Source: Streptosporangium subroseum
GTDB lineage: Bacteria > Actinomycetota > Actinomycetes > Streptosporangiales > Streptosporangiaceae
Assembly: GCF_900188345.1 (NCBI RefSeq)
Contig: NZ_FZOD01000011.1
Location: forward strand, 140,252-204,251
Direction: 5' to 3'
DNA: 64,000 bases
Under the pieces are notes generated by a model, which saw only the letters and a list, made by a program, of their open reading frames with translations, searched no databases and was not told the origin of the DNA. Positions 15,701-23,939 of this stretch are shown in pieces. Each line of letters begins with the position of its first letter. Position 1 is the first letter of the stretch. Made by a program: the position numbers and the translations under genes.

Positions 15701-16310
15701 TCCGCTCTGGTCGCGGCCTCAGGAGTCCGTCGAGGGGCTGGTGTTCAGCCCGGACGGCCAAGCGCTCGCGCCCGTCGGGGGAGATCAACGCCTGCTGGAC
15801 GCGGCGACGGGGAAGCCGTTCGGCAACGCGTACGGCTCGCCCGGCATCGGCGTCCCGACGACCGCGCTGGCCTTCGGCCGGGACGGTGCCCGCTTCGCCA
15901 CCGCCGACCAGGCCGGGCGGATCTCGGTCTGGGAGACGGCGAGCAGGAGGCGGGTGGGCATCCTGGTCAGGAGCGGTGCGGGCGCGGGATCCATGCTGGC
16001 CCACTCGCCCCGTGGCGACGTGATCGCCGCCGGGGCCGGCGAACGGGCTGTCGCGCTGTGGGACGTCGAGACCGGGCTCCGCCTCGGCCAGCCGATCACG
16101 GTGCTGACCGGTGACCTCCGGTCGCTGGCGTTCAACGCCGACGGGTCCCGGCTGATGATGGTCGACCTCGACGGCGTCCTGGTCGACTATCCGGTCGATC
16201 CGGAGCTGGTGGCGAGCACGGTCTGCGCGCGGGCGGGTCGCACCCTGTCGCGCGGGGAGTGGAGCACCTATCTGAACGGCGTGCCCTATCGAAATGTCTG
16301 TCCTGCTTGA
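12768..16310 (+). CDS. Membrane Ser/Thr protein kinase with C-terminal WD40 repeats
   Basis: 1180 residues from GTG 12768 (ATG 12783 is an alternative). Residues 14-265 are an Hanks-type kinase: glycine loop GRLGTGGQG, catalytic lysine K44 in VAVK, HRDLKPDN at 136-143, DFG at 155-157 and APE at 180-182, all intact. A linker domain follows, then one transmembrane helix near residues 463-485 (LLSATLAALLVVALLAGALA). About 600 extracytoplasmic or C-terminal residues form a WD40-type propeller with repeated SPDGR-like turns and DVTTGRP/VWD blades. The kinase is expected in the cytoplasm, with the propeller sensing or scaffolding across the membrane. Such fusions are common in actinomycetes; the substrate is unknown. 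Confidence 0.93.
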   Translation: MKAGLMDGDPQRLGGYWLAGRLGTGGQGVVYEAYDAEGRRVAVKVLHGDAGTDPELRGRFGREAAAARRVAPFCTAGVLDADLDGLRPYIVSEYVEGPTLRRAVAEGRRFTGGDLHRLATAIATALTAIHEAGVIHRDLKPDNVLLGPDGPRVIDFGVARTADMSLSATGMVAGTPTYMAPEIFMGGRAGTPADVFAWGGIMVFAATGADPFRAESLGGVMHRVLSVQPQLDMLPERLRPFVAASLAKDPEARPSARDLLLALVSGEDGLDTPELLAAGSDAGALVRVPAADPTLGALAEEVYAGLGPAERDLAPEVFLRLVTVTDDGQLIVRRARRAEFLDGRPENEAAAVRRLLQAFAYLLSDDDQEIWLSRPALPQAWPKLRTWVQANRDGLIVHRGILAAARRWQSQGRKDGDLLQGSGLENAMHWAATGRRNITLSPVERDFLEAGAALAGRRARRSRLLSATLAALLVVALLAGALAVQQNRAADARSAVIASQRDSAEARRLATVADSLRVADPARAMLLSVAAWRLAPVTEARASLSGSLAQWETAAFHDPATSIQTLRALSRDGRTLISAGEGEVRVWDVRTGRRTGGFRGIGGDLRALALSPSGRLLAVISDLELKVWDVTTGRPTGVTLTVQGRFDGGDTGASFGQAENRLAIFQGEALTIVNLTTGKKRSPPTSGSFDISPDGRGLAVGGIDGTVTAWTLDRLTGVPLGGRCNGCALGVAYSPDGRTVAVARNKDIELRNAFTGAKLDRLFEEGGSGDPVFSPDGRFLSIANETSLKLWRVRDGRLLLTQKINALSPVVAFDPDGRTLRYLTESSMTTLDITALTRPVLLKGPATGWAELSPDGRLLASRQTETSEVVLRDVRRRTRVAALRVGPVRDGHLEMAFSGDGRRLAIQTGGERPRLTVWDTATFRRIAAVAVKRDAQAVAVAINADGSLVASYANYQDVRKASQGRRGEIHVWEVPGGHPLWSRPQESVEGLVFSPDGQALAPVGGDQRLLDAATGKPFGNAYGSPGIGVPTTALAFGRDGARFATADQAGRISVWETASRRRVGILVRSGAGAGSMLAHSPRGDVIAAGAGERAVALWDVETGLRLGQPITVLTGDLRSLAFNADGSRLMMVDLDGVLVDYPVDPELVASTVCARAGRTLSRGEWSTYLNGVPYRNVCPA

Positions 16311-16391
16311 ATACGGCTTTCTTCCCCGCGGCCGTGGTGACGGCGCGCGCTCTGAACGGGGAAATGACCGCGGTGAGAATGCCTGTCTGAT

Positions 16392-16427
16392 CGGAAGATG
16401 CCTGGGTAGACCTACACGGAAGATGCC
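16392..16427. repeat. Direct repeat CGGAAGATGCC upstream of the zinc-ribbon gene
   Basis: CGGAAGATGCC occurs at 16392-16402 and 16417-16427, a 25-bp step, just before the start at 16449. It could be a paired regulator site. Confidence 0.35.
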
Positions 16428-16448
16428 GTGAGTTTTCGGGGGGAAAAC

Positions 16449-16706
16449 ATGGCGCAGTGTGAAGTCTGCGGCAATGACTACGACATGAGCTTCGAGGTGC
16501 ACGCCCAGGGAGTGGTGCACGTTTTCGACAGCTTCGAGTGTGCGATTCACCAGATGGCGCCGATGTGCGAACACTGCGGGGTCCGGATCGCCGGGCACGG
16601 GGTGGAGGCGGACCGGCGCTGGTTCTGCTGTGCGCACTGCGCTCGCGAGGAGGGCGCGAACGCGATCGTGGACCGCGTCGGGGTGTCGGCGGGGCAGGGT
16701 ATGTAG
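16449..16706 (+). CDS. Small zinc-ribbon protein
   Basis: 85 residues from ATG 16449, chosen because GGGGGG lies 5-10 nt upstream. The sequence has a CEVCGNDYD knuckle at residues 4-12, a central CEHCG and a CCAHCAREE near the C-terminal third. Together these give several cysteines plus histidines able to bind one or two zinc ions. It resembles small actinobacterial metal-binding proteins of unknown role, with no catalytic domain. It lies 68 bp upstream of sthA on the same strand, but the hairpin at 16744 may separate the transcripts. Confidence 0.75.
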   Translation: MAQCEVCGNDYDMSFEVHAQGVVHVFDSFECAIHQMAPMCEHCGVRIAGHGVEADRRWFCCAHCAREEGANAIVDRVGVSAGQGM

Positions 16707-16743
16707 GAGATGGTCTCCACGTAGATCCCTGGGAGTCTGGTCG

Positions 16744-16762
16744 TGGACGCCTCCGGCGTCCA
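16744..16762 (+). terminator. Hairpin between the zinc-ribbon gene and sthA
   Basis: TGGACGCC and GGCGTCCA pair perfectly around TCC. It lies 38 bp after the zinc-ribbon stop and only 11 bp before the sthA ATG. It may terminate upstream transcription or mask the sthA ribosome-binding region, where no Shine-Dalgarno is visible. Confidence 0.5.
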
Positions 16763-16773
16763 CACTGGTCTCC

Positions 16774-18177
16774 ATGTATGACTTTGATCTGCTCGTGATC
16801 GGGACCGGTCCTGGCGGGCAGAAAGCCGCGATCGCCGCGGCGAAACTCGGCAAGAAGGTCGCGGTCGTCGAGAAGCGGGACATGCTCGGTGGAGTGTGCA
16901 TCAACACCGGGACGATTCCCTCCAAGACCCTGCGCGAGGCGGTCCTCTATCTGACGGGGCTCAACCAGCGGGAGCTGTACGGGGCGAGCTACCGGGTGAA
17001 GGAAGAGATCACCGTCGCGGATCTCGGGATGCGCACCCAGCACGTCATCGGCCGCGAGGTCCAGGTGATCCGCAGCCAGCTGAGCCGTAACCGGGTGGTC
17101 ATGCTGCAGGGAACCGCGCGGTTCCTGGACGAGCACACGGTCGGAGTCACCGGGGACGAGGAGAGGAAGGTCACGGCCGAGAAGATCGTGATCGCGACGG
17201 GGACCTCGCCGGCCCGCCCGCCCACCGTGGAGTTCGACGACCGGACGGTCATCGACTCCGATGCGATCATGCACCTCGACCGGGTGCCCGAGACGCTCGT
17301 CGTCGTCGGCGCCGGGGTCATCGGGATCGAGTACGCCTCGATGTTCGCGGCGCTCGGCACCAAGGTCACCGTGGTGGAACGCCGGGAGCGGATGCTGGAG
17401 TTCTGCGATCTGGAGATCGTGGAGGCACTCAAATACCACCTGCGGGACCTGGCCGTGACGTTCCGGTTCGGTGAGAGCGTCGCCGCGGTCGAGCGACGGC
17501 CGCGCGGGGCGCTGGCCATCCTGGAGAGCGGCAAGAAGATCCTCGCCGACTGCGTCATGTACTCCGCGGGACGGCAGGGCAAAACGGCCGAGCTGTGTCT
17601 TGAGGCCGCAGGGCTCGCCGCCGACGACCGGGGCCGGATCGACGTGGACGAGAACTACGCCACCCCCGTCCCGCACATCTACGCGGTCGGCGACGTGATC
17701 GGCTTCCCCGCCCTGGCGGCCACCTCGATGGAGCAGGGCCGGCTGGCGGCCCAGCACGCGTGTGGCGAGCCCGTCGCCAACATGCACGAGCTGCAGCCGA
17801 TCGGGATCTACACGATCCCGGAGATCAGTTTTGTCGGAAAGTCCGAGGACGACCTGACCCGAGACAAGATCCCGTTCGAGGTGGGCATCTCGCGGTACCG
17901 GGAGCTGGCCCGCGGGCAGATCATCGGCGACTCGTACGGGATGCTCAAGCTGCTCGTCTCTCCGGATGATCGGCGGCTGCTCGGCGTCCACGTGTTCGGC
18001 ACCGGGGCCACCGAACTGGTGCATATCGGACAGGCCGTGATGGGCTGCGGCGGAACGGTCGACTACCTGGTCAACGCCGTGTTCAACTACCCGACGCTGG
18101 CCGAGTCCTACAAGGTCGCCGCCCTCGACGCCATGAACAAGATGCGGGCGATCGCCCGGCTGACGGACGAGTTCTAG
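16774..18177 (+). CDS. sthA: Soluble pyridine nucleotide transhydrogenase
   Basis: 467-residue FAD-dependent oxidoreductase that exchanges reducing equivalents between NADPH and NADH in the cytoplasm. ATG 16774 is chosen because the flavin-binding strand [15 protein letters not shown] begins at residue 5. The redox-motif position reads [14 protein letters not shown]. Only one of the two cysteines of lipoamide-dehydrogenase-type enzymes is present, and GTIPSK matches the transhydrogenase form. The NAD-binding fold ([17 protein letters not shown]), the second FAD motif ([13 protein letters not shown]) and the C-terminal dimerisation domain are complete. No Shine-Dalgarno is seen. It converges on the response regulator gene downstream. 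Confidence 0.92.
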   Translation: MYDFDLLVIGTGPGGQKAAIAAAKLGKKVAVVEKRDMLGGVCINTGTIPSKTLREAVLYLTGLNQRELYGASYRVKEEITVADLGMRTQHVIGREVQVIRSQLSRNRVVMLQGTARFLDEHTVGVTGDEERKVTAEKIVIATGTSPARPPTVEFDDRTVIDSDAIMHLDRVPETLVVVGAGVIGIEYASMFAALGTKVTVVERRERMLEFCDLEIVEALKYHLRDLAVTFRFGESVAAVERRPRGALAILESGKKILADCVMYSAGRQGKTAELCLEAAGLAADDRGRIDVDENYATPVPHIYAVGDVIGFPALAATSMEQGRLAAQHACGEPVANMHELQPIGIYTIPEISFVGKSEDDLTRDKIPFEVGISRYRELARGQIIGDSYGMLKLLVSPDDRRLLGVHVFGTGATELVHIGQAVMGCGGTVDYLVNAVFNYPTLAESYKVAALDAMNKMRAIARLTDEF

Positions 18178-18197
18178 CCGGACCCGCCGGTCGGCCT

Positions 18198-18280
18198 CCG
18201 ATGTCCCGCGCCGTACGGGCACGGGGCCGGGGACGTGGACTCCGTGACGGCCGGTGTCCCGGACCGTACGGGCTCGGGAC
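18198..18280. repeat. Imperfect direct repeat at the sthA/response-regulator convergent junction
   Basis: About 30 bp beginning CCGATGTCCCGCGCCGTACG (18198) recurs as CCGGTGTCCCGGACCGTACG (18251), a 53-bp step with about six mismatches. The second copy abuts the stop codon of the minus-strand regulator. Confidence 0.6.
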
Positions 18281-18943
18281 TCAGGAGTCACCGGGGGTGA
18301 CGAGCCCGGTCTCGTAGGCGGCGATGACGGCCTGGGCTCGATCGCGGATGCCGAGCTTGGCGAACACGCTGTTCACGTGGTTCTTCACGGTGGAGGCGGC
18401 CAGCTGCAGGGTCCTGGAGATCTCGGTGTTGGACTGGCCGCGGGCGATGAGGACCAGCACCTCCCGCTCACGATCGGTCAGCCCGGTCAGCTGCTCGGAC
18501 GTGGTCGTATGGCGCGGCCGGGCCGCCTGGACGAACGTGCCGATCAGGCGGGTCAGCAGCCGGGGCGCGACCGCCGCCTCCCCGCGGTGCACGACCCGCA
18601 CACCCTCCACCAGCTCCTCGGGCGAGATGTCCTTGGGCAGGAAACCTGACGCCCCGGCCCGCAGCACGTCGACGACGTACTCGTCCAGGTCGAAGGTGCT
18701 CAGCGCGAGCACCCGCACCCCGGGCAGCTCGGCGGTGATCGCGCCGGTGGCGGTGATCCCGTCGGCCCGAGGCATGTGCAGGTCCATCAGCACCACGTCG
18801 GGCAGCAGTTCCCGGGTGAGGCGCAACGCCTCCTCACCGTCCCCGGCCTCGCCCGCCACGCTCATGTCGTCCTGGGCCTCCAGGATCATCCGGAAGCCCG
18901 CGCGGACCAGCACCTGGTCGTCCACGATCAGAACCTTGATCAC
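18281..18943 (-). CDS. NarL/FixJ-family response regulator (orphan)
   Basis: 220 residues from GTG 18943 behind GGAGGAGAAGAC. The receiver domain (1-120) has the acidic pair D8-D9 and phospho-acceptor D54 in VLMDLHMP. The LuxR-type helix-turn-helix (about 150-210) contains LTDREREVLVLIARGQSNTE. Regulators of this class act as dimers once phosphorylated by a HisKA_3 sensor kinase, and that gene is usually adjacent. None is encoded on either side here (LtrA upstream, sthA downstream), so the partner is elsewhere or the gene is orphaned. Confidence 0.93.
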   Translation of the reverse strand: MIKVLIVDDQVLVRAGFRMILEAQDDMSVAGEAGDGEEALRLTRELLPDVVLMDLHMPRADGITATGAITAELPGVRVLALSTFDLDEYVVDVLRAGASGFLPKDISPEELVEGVRVVHRGEAAVAPRLLTRLIGTFVQAARPRHTTTSEQLTGLTDREREVLVLIARGQSNTEISRTLQLAASTVKNHVNSVFAKLGIRDRAQAVIAAYETGLVTPGDS

Positions 18944-19129
18944 GTCTTCTCCTCCGGTACGGCGGACGCGTCCTGTCCGGCGGGCGGGGGACGCCGTCCG
19001 CGTGTCCCGAACGGCCCGCGAGACCGCCGCGTCCCCGCCCTGCTGGATGGAGCAGGAGACCACGTTAGACGGAACGCGGCCTCGTCATGACCTTGGCCCG
19101 ACGATCTCGGTGGCCTCCGTACACGACCC

Positions 19130-20287
19130 TCAGCGAAGGGATGAGCGAGAGACCGAGCGCCGTTCCCGCGCGATCACCGTGACCATCAGCGCGACCAGCG
19201 CGGTGAGCTGCGCGAGGGCCGACCAGAGCCCGAGCACGACCGTCACGAGCGCGATCAGGGCGCCCGTGTTCCGCAGCCCGTTGCCCGTCATGCCGAGGAC
19301 CCGGCGGAACCAGGCGTTGCCCGCCATGAACAGGGCGACGCCCACGGCCAGGGTGACGGCGGCGCTGAGCTTCAGCGGATCGACCGGGTGCCCGATCGCC
19401 TTCTTGACGCCCGTGGCGACCGCGACGATGCCCAGCAACATCGGGATGTGCGCGTAGAAGTAGGCGCCGAGGATCAGGCGGGTGCGCCGTACCGGCTCGG
19501 CCTCCGCCAGGGTGTGCTCGGCGTGCACCTCGTCGTCCCCGCCGAAGTACAGCCACCACAGGCAGGCGGCCAGCGCGAGACCGAGCACCGACGCCAGGCC
19601 GAGGGCGAAGCCGACGTGCAGTCCGGCGGCGCCGATGCCGATCGCCACGACCGACTCGCCGAGCACCACGATCACCAGCAGGCCGTGGCGCTCGACGATG
19701 TGCCCGGCCCTGAGGTTGAAGCCCTTCTGGCCGATGAAGTACGGGCTTCCCCAGAGCAGCGCCACCGCGGCGCCCCAGAGCAGGTAGTTGTACGGTTCGC
19801 CGGCAAAACTCGCCAGGCCGACCAGCGCGACCCCGCCGAGGTTGAACGGGATCACCCGGGCGAAGGCCGCGGTGGCCTGCATGTACAGCCCGGCGTGGAC
19901 GGCGATCAGCAGCAGGTAGCCGAGGGTGAACGCCATGCCGTCGCCGTCGAAGACCGCGGGGATCGACAGCGCCACGATCATGAACCCGGCCATGCCCAGA
20001 AGGATCAGCACCCGGCGGGCGGGGCGAGCCGGGGGAACCGCGTTGGTCAGCCAGGCGTAACCCGCGTACATCCACCAGATGACACCGAACACCAGGAGTA
20101 CGCGTAGCGCACCCTCGTAGGCCTCGCCGTCCTGCAGTCCTTGCACCAGGAGGTTGGTGAGCTGCGTGACGGTGAAGACGAAGACCAGATCGAAGAAGAG
20201 TTCAAGGGTGGAGACGCGGAGCTCGGTCTCCGGGGGTGCGGGTTCCACCCGCTCTGCGAACCAGTCGGGCAGGCGCATGGTGGTCAT
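19130..20287 (-). CDS. ltrA: Low temperature requirement A (LtrA) family membrane protein
   Basis: 385 residues, polytopic with about ten to twelve hydrophobic helices. The LtrA family signature ELFFDLVFVFTVTQL lies at about residues 29-43, and the second conserved motif RHGLLVIVVLGES lies near the middle. The family is named from Listeria, where it is needed for growth in the cold; its molecular activity is not established. ATG 20287 and ATG 20278 are both possible. It is the only gene on this strand between the regulator and DoxX, with 186 bp and 128 bp gaps. Confidence 0.88.
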   Translation of the reverse strand: MTTMRLPDWFAERVEPAPPETELRVSTLELFFDLVFVFTVTQLTNLLVQGLQDGEAYEGALRVLLVFGVIWWMYAGYAWLTNAVPPARPARRVLILLGMAGFMIVALSIPAVFDGDGMAFTLGYLLLIAVHAGLYMQATAAFARVIPFNLGGVALVGLASFAGEPYNYLLWGAAVALLWGSPYFIGQKGFNLRAGHIVERHGLLVIVVLGESVVAIGIGAAGLHVGFALGLASVLGLALAACLWWLYFGGDDEVHAEHTLAEAEPVRRTRLILGAYFYAHIPMLLGIVAVATGVKKAIGHPVDPLKLSAAVTLAVGVALFMAGNAWFRRVLGMTGNGLRNTGALIALVTVVLGLWSALAQLTALVALMVTVIARERRSVSRSSLR

Positions 20288-20415
20288 TGTGCTGTTACGA
20301 CGGGCCGTTCCGGTACTGCTTATCCGCGATGCGGACGATTACCCGATCGCCAGCATCGCGGCAATTACCCGCTCTAGCTGGTCACTCCGGTCGCCTGATT
20401 GTTCCGCCGGGTTGT

Positions 20416-21168
20416 TCAGCTCTCGGCGGACTTGTCCTTCTTCCCCGCCACGAGGGTGTCGCCTGCCTTGTCCGGGGTGGGTGTGACGACCGGCGCGGGT
20501 GCGGTCGCCGGGGTCGCGTCACCGGCCGGGGGCCTGCGGGTGCGTACACGCGGACGGGTGGCGGCGGGGAACTCCGCGGTGTCGGCGGTGTTGTCCGAAC
20601 CACCCGGATCGCCCGATCCGGAAGCGGCCGGCTTGCCCGCCTTCTGGTCGGTGCGGTCGGTGACGGGCGGGGCGGGCGCGGTGACGGTCTCCGGCTCGCG
20701 CAGCGAGGCGAGGACGTCGTCGGCCTCGGCATCGGCGGCGAAGTCCTCGGCGGCCTCGGCCTCACGCCGTTTGATCACCACCATGTGGTCGACCGACAGG
20801 CGGCCCGCGCCGCCGACCGCCAGCAGGATGGAGGCCGCCCCAAGAGCCACGATCAGGTTGATGTCGCCCCCGGTCAGGGGCAGGCCCTGATCGCCGCTGG
20901 CCACCACGAACACGGCGACGGCCTCGGCGAACAGCAGCAGCCCGCAGGCCGGTACGGCGAGTCCGGCCACGAGCAGGGCGCCGCCGATGAGCTCGGTCAG
21001 CATCGTGGTGGCGGCCCACGCCCCGGGGGCGGGGGCACCCAGGCTCCCGAACTGGTCGCTCGTGGCGGTCAGGCCCGCTTCCAGTTTGTGCCAGCCGTTG
21101 GCGAAGAAGATCCCGCCCACTCCCAGTCTGGCGGCCAGGGAGGCAAGATCATGGAGGGTTCGTCGCAC
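20416..21168 (-). CDS. DoxX-family membrane protein with long disordered tail
   Basis: 250 residues. Residues 1-130 contain the four-helix DoxX fold: RLGVGGIFFANGWHKLEAGL in helix 1, and ELIGGALLVAGL and EAVAVFVVA in later helices. The C-terminal 110 residues are hydrophilic, rich in Ala, Pro, Asp and Arg, and look disordered. DoxX proteins are small quinone-linked or chaperone-like membrane proteins; in mycobacteria one joins a membrane oxidoreductase complex. No partner oxidoreductase is adjacent. The tail is longer than usual for the family. Confidence 0.85.
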   Translation of the reverse strand: MRRTLHDLASLAARLGVGGIFFANGWHKLEAGLTATSDQFGSLGAPAPGAWAATTMLTELIGGALLVAGLAVPACGLLLFAEAVAVFVVASGDQGLPLTGGDINLIVALGAASILLAVGGAGRLSVDHMVVIKRREAEAAEDFAADAEADDVLASLREPETVTAPAPPVTDRTDQKAGKPAASGSGDPGGSDNTADTAEFPAATRPRVRTRRPPAGDATPATAPAPVVTPTPDKAGDTLVAGKKDKSAES

Positions 21169-21592
21169 GGTTCCCCCTTCGGGTCGGATTCCCCATTCTT
21201 GCCCATGGTTGACCGATAACTGACCGAACGGGGACCATCCAAACCTTCACCCGATGTCGTTGCGCCCGGCGGGTCGGCGGGGCCCTGAATCGTCCGTCGT
21301 GGAGCCGGCCTTTCGGGGACGATTCTCTGTCCGGGCGCGGCTCCGCGTGGGCGGGGCCCGGCTGTGGTTCCACCCGTTTGGGGCTCCCGGGTCGTGGCAA
21401 GGTGACGGGACGGTCCGGCGGCGAATGGATGACTGATTCGCGCTGATATATGCACTTTGTGGCCGCATCTGCGACCTCTCTAGAGAGATACAGGCATATA
21501 GCCGCTATCTAGGCAAACGGCGGTCTCGCACGGACCATGGTGATCATGGGGAGTCAGATCGTGGTCAACCGGCGCGAGGCCCGTGAACCACC
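21169..21592. other. Divergent intergenic region with a 12-bp palindrome
   Basis: 424 bp between doxX-like (minus) and the TPR gene (plus). The right half is AT-richer. It carries the perfect palindrome CTCTCTAGAGAG at 21476-21487 and, nearby, GCTGATATATGC and GGCATATAGCC, suggestive of promoter elements. No gene is supported. Confidence 0.5.
21476..21487. promoter_or_regulatory. Perfect palindrome CTCTCTAGAGAG
   Basis: Twelve-base perfect palindrome about 105 bp before the TPR gene start, in the AT-richer part of a divergent spacer. It is possibly a regulator-binding site; no known consensus is matched. Confidence 0.35.
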
Positions 21593-23449
21593 GTGGTGAG
21601 AGGTCCTGACGAACAGGACTTCGCGCGGGTCTCGCTCCCGCCGTCTCCGGACGGCCCACGGGAATGGTGTATCACGGCCGTCACCCTGCTCGGCCATGAT
21701 CAGCCGGAGGCCGCACTGGACGCCGCACGAAAGGCGGTGGACCTTGATCCCGGCGCCGACTGGGGCTACCGCCTCGCCAGTCTCTCGTTCGAACGGCTCG
21801 GCCGCGACGCCGAGGCCGTGGCCGCCGCGGAGGAGGCCGTACGGCTGGCGCCCGGGTCCTGGGCCGCGCGACTGCGCCTGGGCGCGGCCCTGCGCCGGGT
21901 GCCGGGACGCTGGCGTGAATCGTGGGCCCAGGCGGCCAGGGCCGTGCGCTACGCCCCCGATGAGCCCGACGCGCACGTCCTCGTCGGCGACCTCGCACTG
22001 CTGCGCGGAGAGCACAGGCGCGCGGAGACCGCCTACCGCAACGCGTTGCGCCGCCTGGAGGACCATCCCGGTGCCAGGATCAACCTCGGCCTGACGTTCC
22101 TGCGCTGGGAGCGTCCTCGCGGCCACCACGATCCCGCCTGGCCGATCGACCCTCGCGAGACCGGGCGGGCCAGGCGCGCCCTGGAGGTGTGGTCCCGGCA
22201 GACCCGCATCCTGCTCGCGCTGGCGTTTGTCGTGGTGGGGGTGGTGGCCTTCGGGTTCGGCCTGGTCACCGAGGCGAAAATCGGCGGTGCGGCGATGCCC
22301 CTCGTCGTCCTGGTGATCACCCTGAGGCAGGCGCACCGGGTCAGGCTCTGGCCCTACGTGCCGGGCATGCTCGCCCGTGATCTCTGGCTCAGCATGTCCG
22401 TCTCGATCACCTTGGTCGGTGTCGCCGCCTATGTCGCGGCGATCGCCACCCTTCCCGCCGAGGTTCCCGCGCTCACGCTCGGCTCGGCGCCGGACATGGT
22501 GAGCGGTGTCTGGGCGGGTCTCGCGGGGCTGGTCCTCTTCAACGGCGCGGCCGTGCTGGTCCTGCGCGTGCTGGTCGAGGCGTGGCGCGGACGGCCGGTC
22601 AGGGCGCTGGCCGAGTTCACCACGGTCCACCAGGACCGTACGGCCCGGCGGGACATCGACGTGACCCTCTGGCTGGTGGTGGGCCGGGCGTGGTCGGTGC
22701 TGGCCGCGGTCGCGGGGACCGCCTTGATCCTGGGCGAGCCGCGATGGGCACTCACCGCGGCGGCCGTCCCGCTCGCGCTCGCCTGGGTGCGCGTCCGGGG
22801 CGGACTGGCTCCCTGCCTCGGCCAGGTGCTCGCCACGGATCGCTGGCTCGTGGCCGCGCTGGGCCTGCTGGTGGCGACCTCGCTCGCGCTCGGCGGGACG
22901 GCGGCCGCCGGTGTGCTCGGCCTGCCCCCGGCCGTGGGCGGCTGGGCGGGACAGGCGGGGGCCGGGATGCTGGCCGTGCTGGTGGTGGTGTTCGCCACCA
23001 GGTCGGTGCAGGCGTGGTGGCGGGGTGCGCCGGGACCGTGGCGGGCATCCCTGATCATGTGTGAGAACTGCGGCCGGCGCGTGCCCGGCGACGTCGGTCC
23101 GCCGGTGGGGCTCAGCGTGGAGGTGCGCGACGCCTTCACCTACGGCCGCGGGGTGGTGCTCGCCTATGCCGATTCCAGTGGGCCGCGCGCGCTGGCCGTG
23201 GGGTCGGTCAGCTCGGTCGGCCCGAGCGGCGAACTCCGCCTCATCGCCGCCTCCGACGCCTGGGAGGCGGCCGAGCGTGACCCGAGGGTGGCGGTGTTCG
23301 TCGCCGACCCGGTGGACCGCCGGTTCTGGGCCGAGGTGCGCGGCATCGCGATCGGCGACAGTGAGGCGGACGTGCTGAGGATCACCCCCCAGCAGGTCGT
23401 CGTCGGCGAATACCCCGGCCGCCACCAGGGCCGCTCCCGCCCCGGCTGA
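21593..23449 (+). CDS. TPR / multi-transmembrane protein with C-terminal split-barrel-like domain
   Basis: 618 residues; GTG 21593 is used, although a start slightly downstream is possible because no good ribosome-binding site is seen. Residues about 25-180 form TPR units (EAALDAARKAVDLDPGADWG, then DAEAVAAAEEAVRLAPGSW, and so on). About eight hydrophobic helices follow (residues 200-480). After a CENCGRRVPG knuckle comes a soluble C-terminal domain (about 500-610). Its DPRVAVFVADPVDRRFWAEV and TPQQVVVGEYPG segments resemble pyridoxamine-phosphate-oxidase-like split barrels. Function unknown. The next gene on this strand encodes a membrane-anchored tandem AAA+ ATPase, 490 bp downstream. Confidence 0.75.
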   Translation: MVRGPDEQDFARVSLPPSPDGPREWCITAVTLLGHDQPEAALDAARKAVDLDPGADWGYRLASLSFERLGRDAEAVAAAEEAVRLAPGSWAARLRLGAALRRVPGRWRESWAQAARAVRYAPDEPDAHVLVGDLALLRGEHRRAETAYRNALRRLEDHPGARINLGLTFLRWERPRGHHDPAWPIDPRETGRARRALEVWSRQTRILLALAFVVVGVVAFGFGLVTEAKIGGAAMPLVVLVITLRQAHRVRLWPYVPGMLARDLWLSMSVSITLVGVAAYVAAIATLPAEVPALTLGSAPDMVSGVWAGLAGLVLFNGAAVLVLRVLVEAWRGRPVRALAEFTTVHQDRTARRDIDVTLWLVVGRAWSVLAAVAGTALILGEPRWALTAAAVPLALAWVRVRGGLAPCLGQVLATDRWLVAALGLLVATSLALGGTAAAGVLGLPPAVGGWAGQAGAGMLAVLVVVFATRSVQAWWRGAPGPWRASLIMCENCGRRVPGDVGPPVGLSVEVRDAFTYGRGVVLAYADSSGPRALAVGSVSSVGPSGELRLIAASDAWEAAERDPRVAVFVADPVDRRFWAEVRGIAIGDSEADVLRITPQQVVVGEYPGRHQGRSRPG

Positions 23450-23939
23450 GGAGAGCCCACTGCGGCCCGTACGATCCCGGGCGACGGGCGACGGGCGACG
23501 GGCGACGGGCGACGGGCGACGGGCGACGGGCGACGGGCGACGGGCGACGGGCGACGGGCCGCGTCCCGTCGTGGCCGGGAGGATTTCCCGGCGAGCTCTT
23601 GGCCCGATCGCCGTCGTCGGTGTCGCCTTGCCTGCCGGTGACATTCCCCTGCCCGGAGTCCGGCGCCCGCTCCGCGAGGGCGGGGGGAAGGCGCGATCGG
23701 CGGGAGGAATGGCCCGTTTCATCAGATGAGATCTGCTGGCGAGATGTATGAGAACAGAGTGAAAAGAGAGGCTCGCCCGCAGGGGAAGAAGGGGGCCGGA
23801 ACTTGGTGCCTGGATCGTAGAGTTAATCCGATCTCATCCGTATATCTGATCGTGTCTGTGTGACGGCGTGGCGTGGCGCTCAGGCGCGCGCAAACGCATC
23901 CTCGGTGCGGTATAACCGGGGGCGGACCGGGGAGGCGTG
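23450..23939. other. Intergenic region with 7-bp minisatellite and an inverted repeat
   Basis: 490 bp between the TPR gene and the AAA+ gene. It holds the GGGCGAC array (separate entry). Further on, GATGAGATC (23725-23733) is inverted as GATCTCATC (23830-23838), bracketing about 100 bp of AT-richer sequence that probably includes the AAA+ promoter. No gene is supported. Confidence 0.5.
23479..23555. repeat. Minisatellite: 11 exact copies of GGGCGAC
   Basis: Eleven uninterrupted identical 7-bp units, 29 bp after the stop of the TPR gene. Exact identity implies recent or ongoing slippage, so the copy number probably varies between strains. Confidence 0.97.

Noticed and set aside
14313..16925. 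870-codon minus-strand frame under the kinase-WD40 gene
   Set aside because: No motif and atypical composition; the plus strand encodes an intact kinase and propeller.
16132..18291. 719-codon minus-strand frame opposite sthA
   Set aside because: sthA has all flavoprotein motifs in the plus frame; the minus frame is a shadow.
21554..23722. 722-codon minus-strand frame including the GGGCGAC array (reading VARRPSP repeats)
   Set aside because: It is the complement of the TPR gene plus minisatellite; no start signal and no protein similarity visible.
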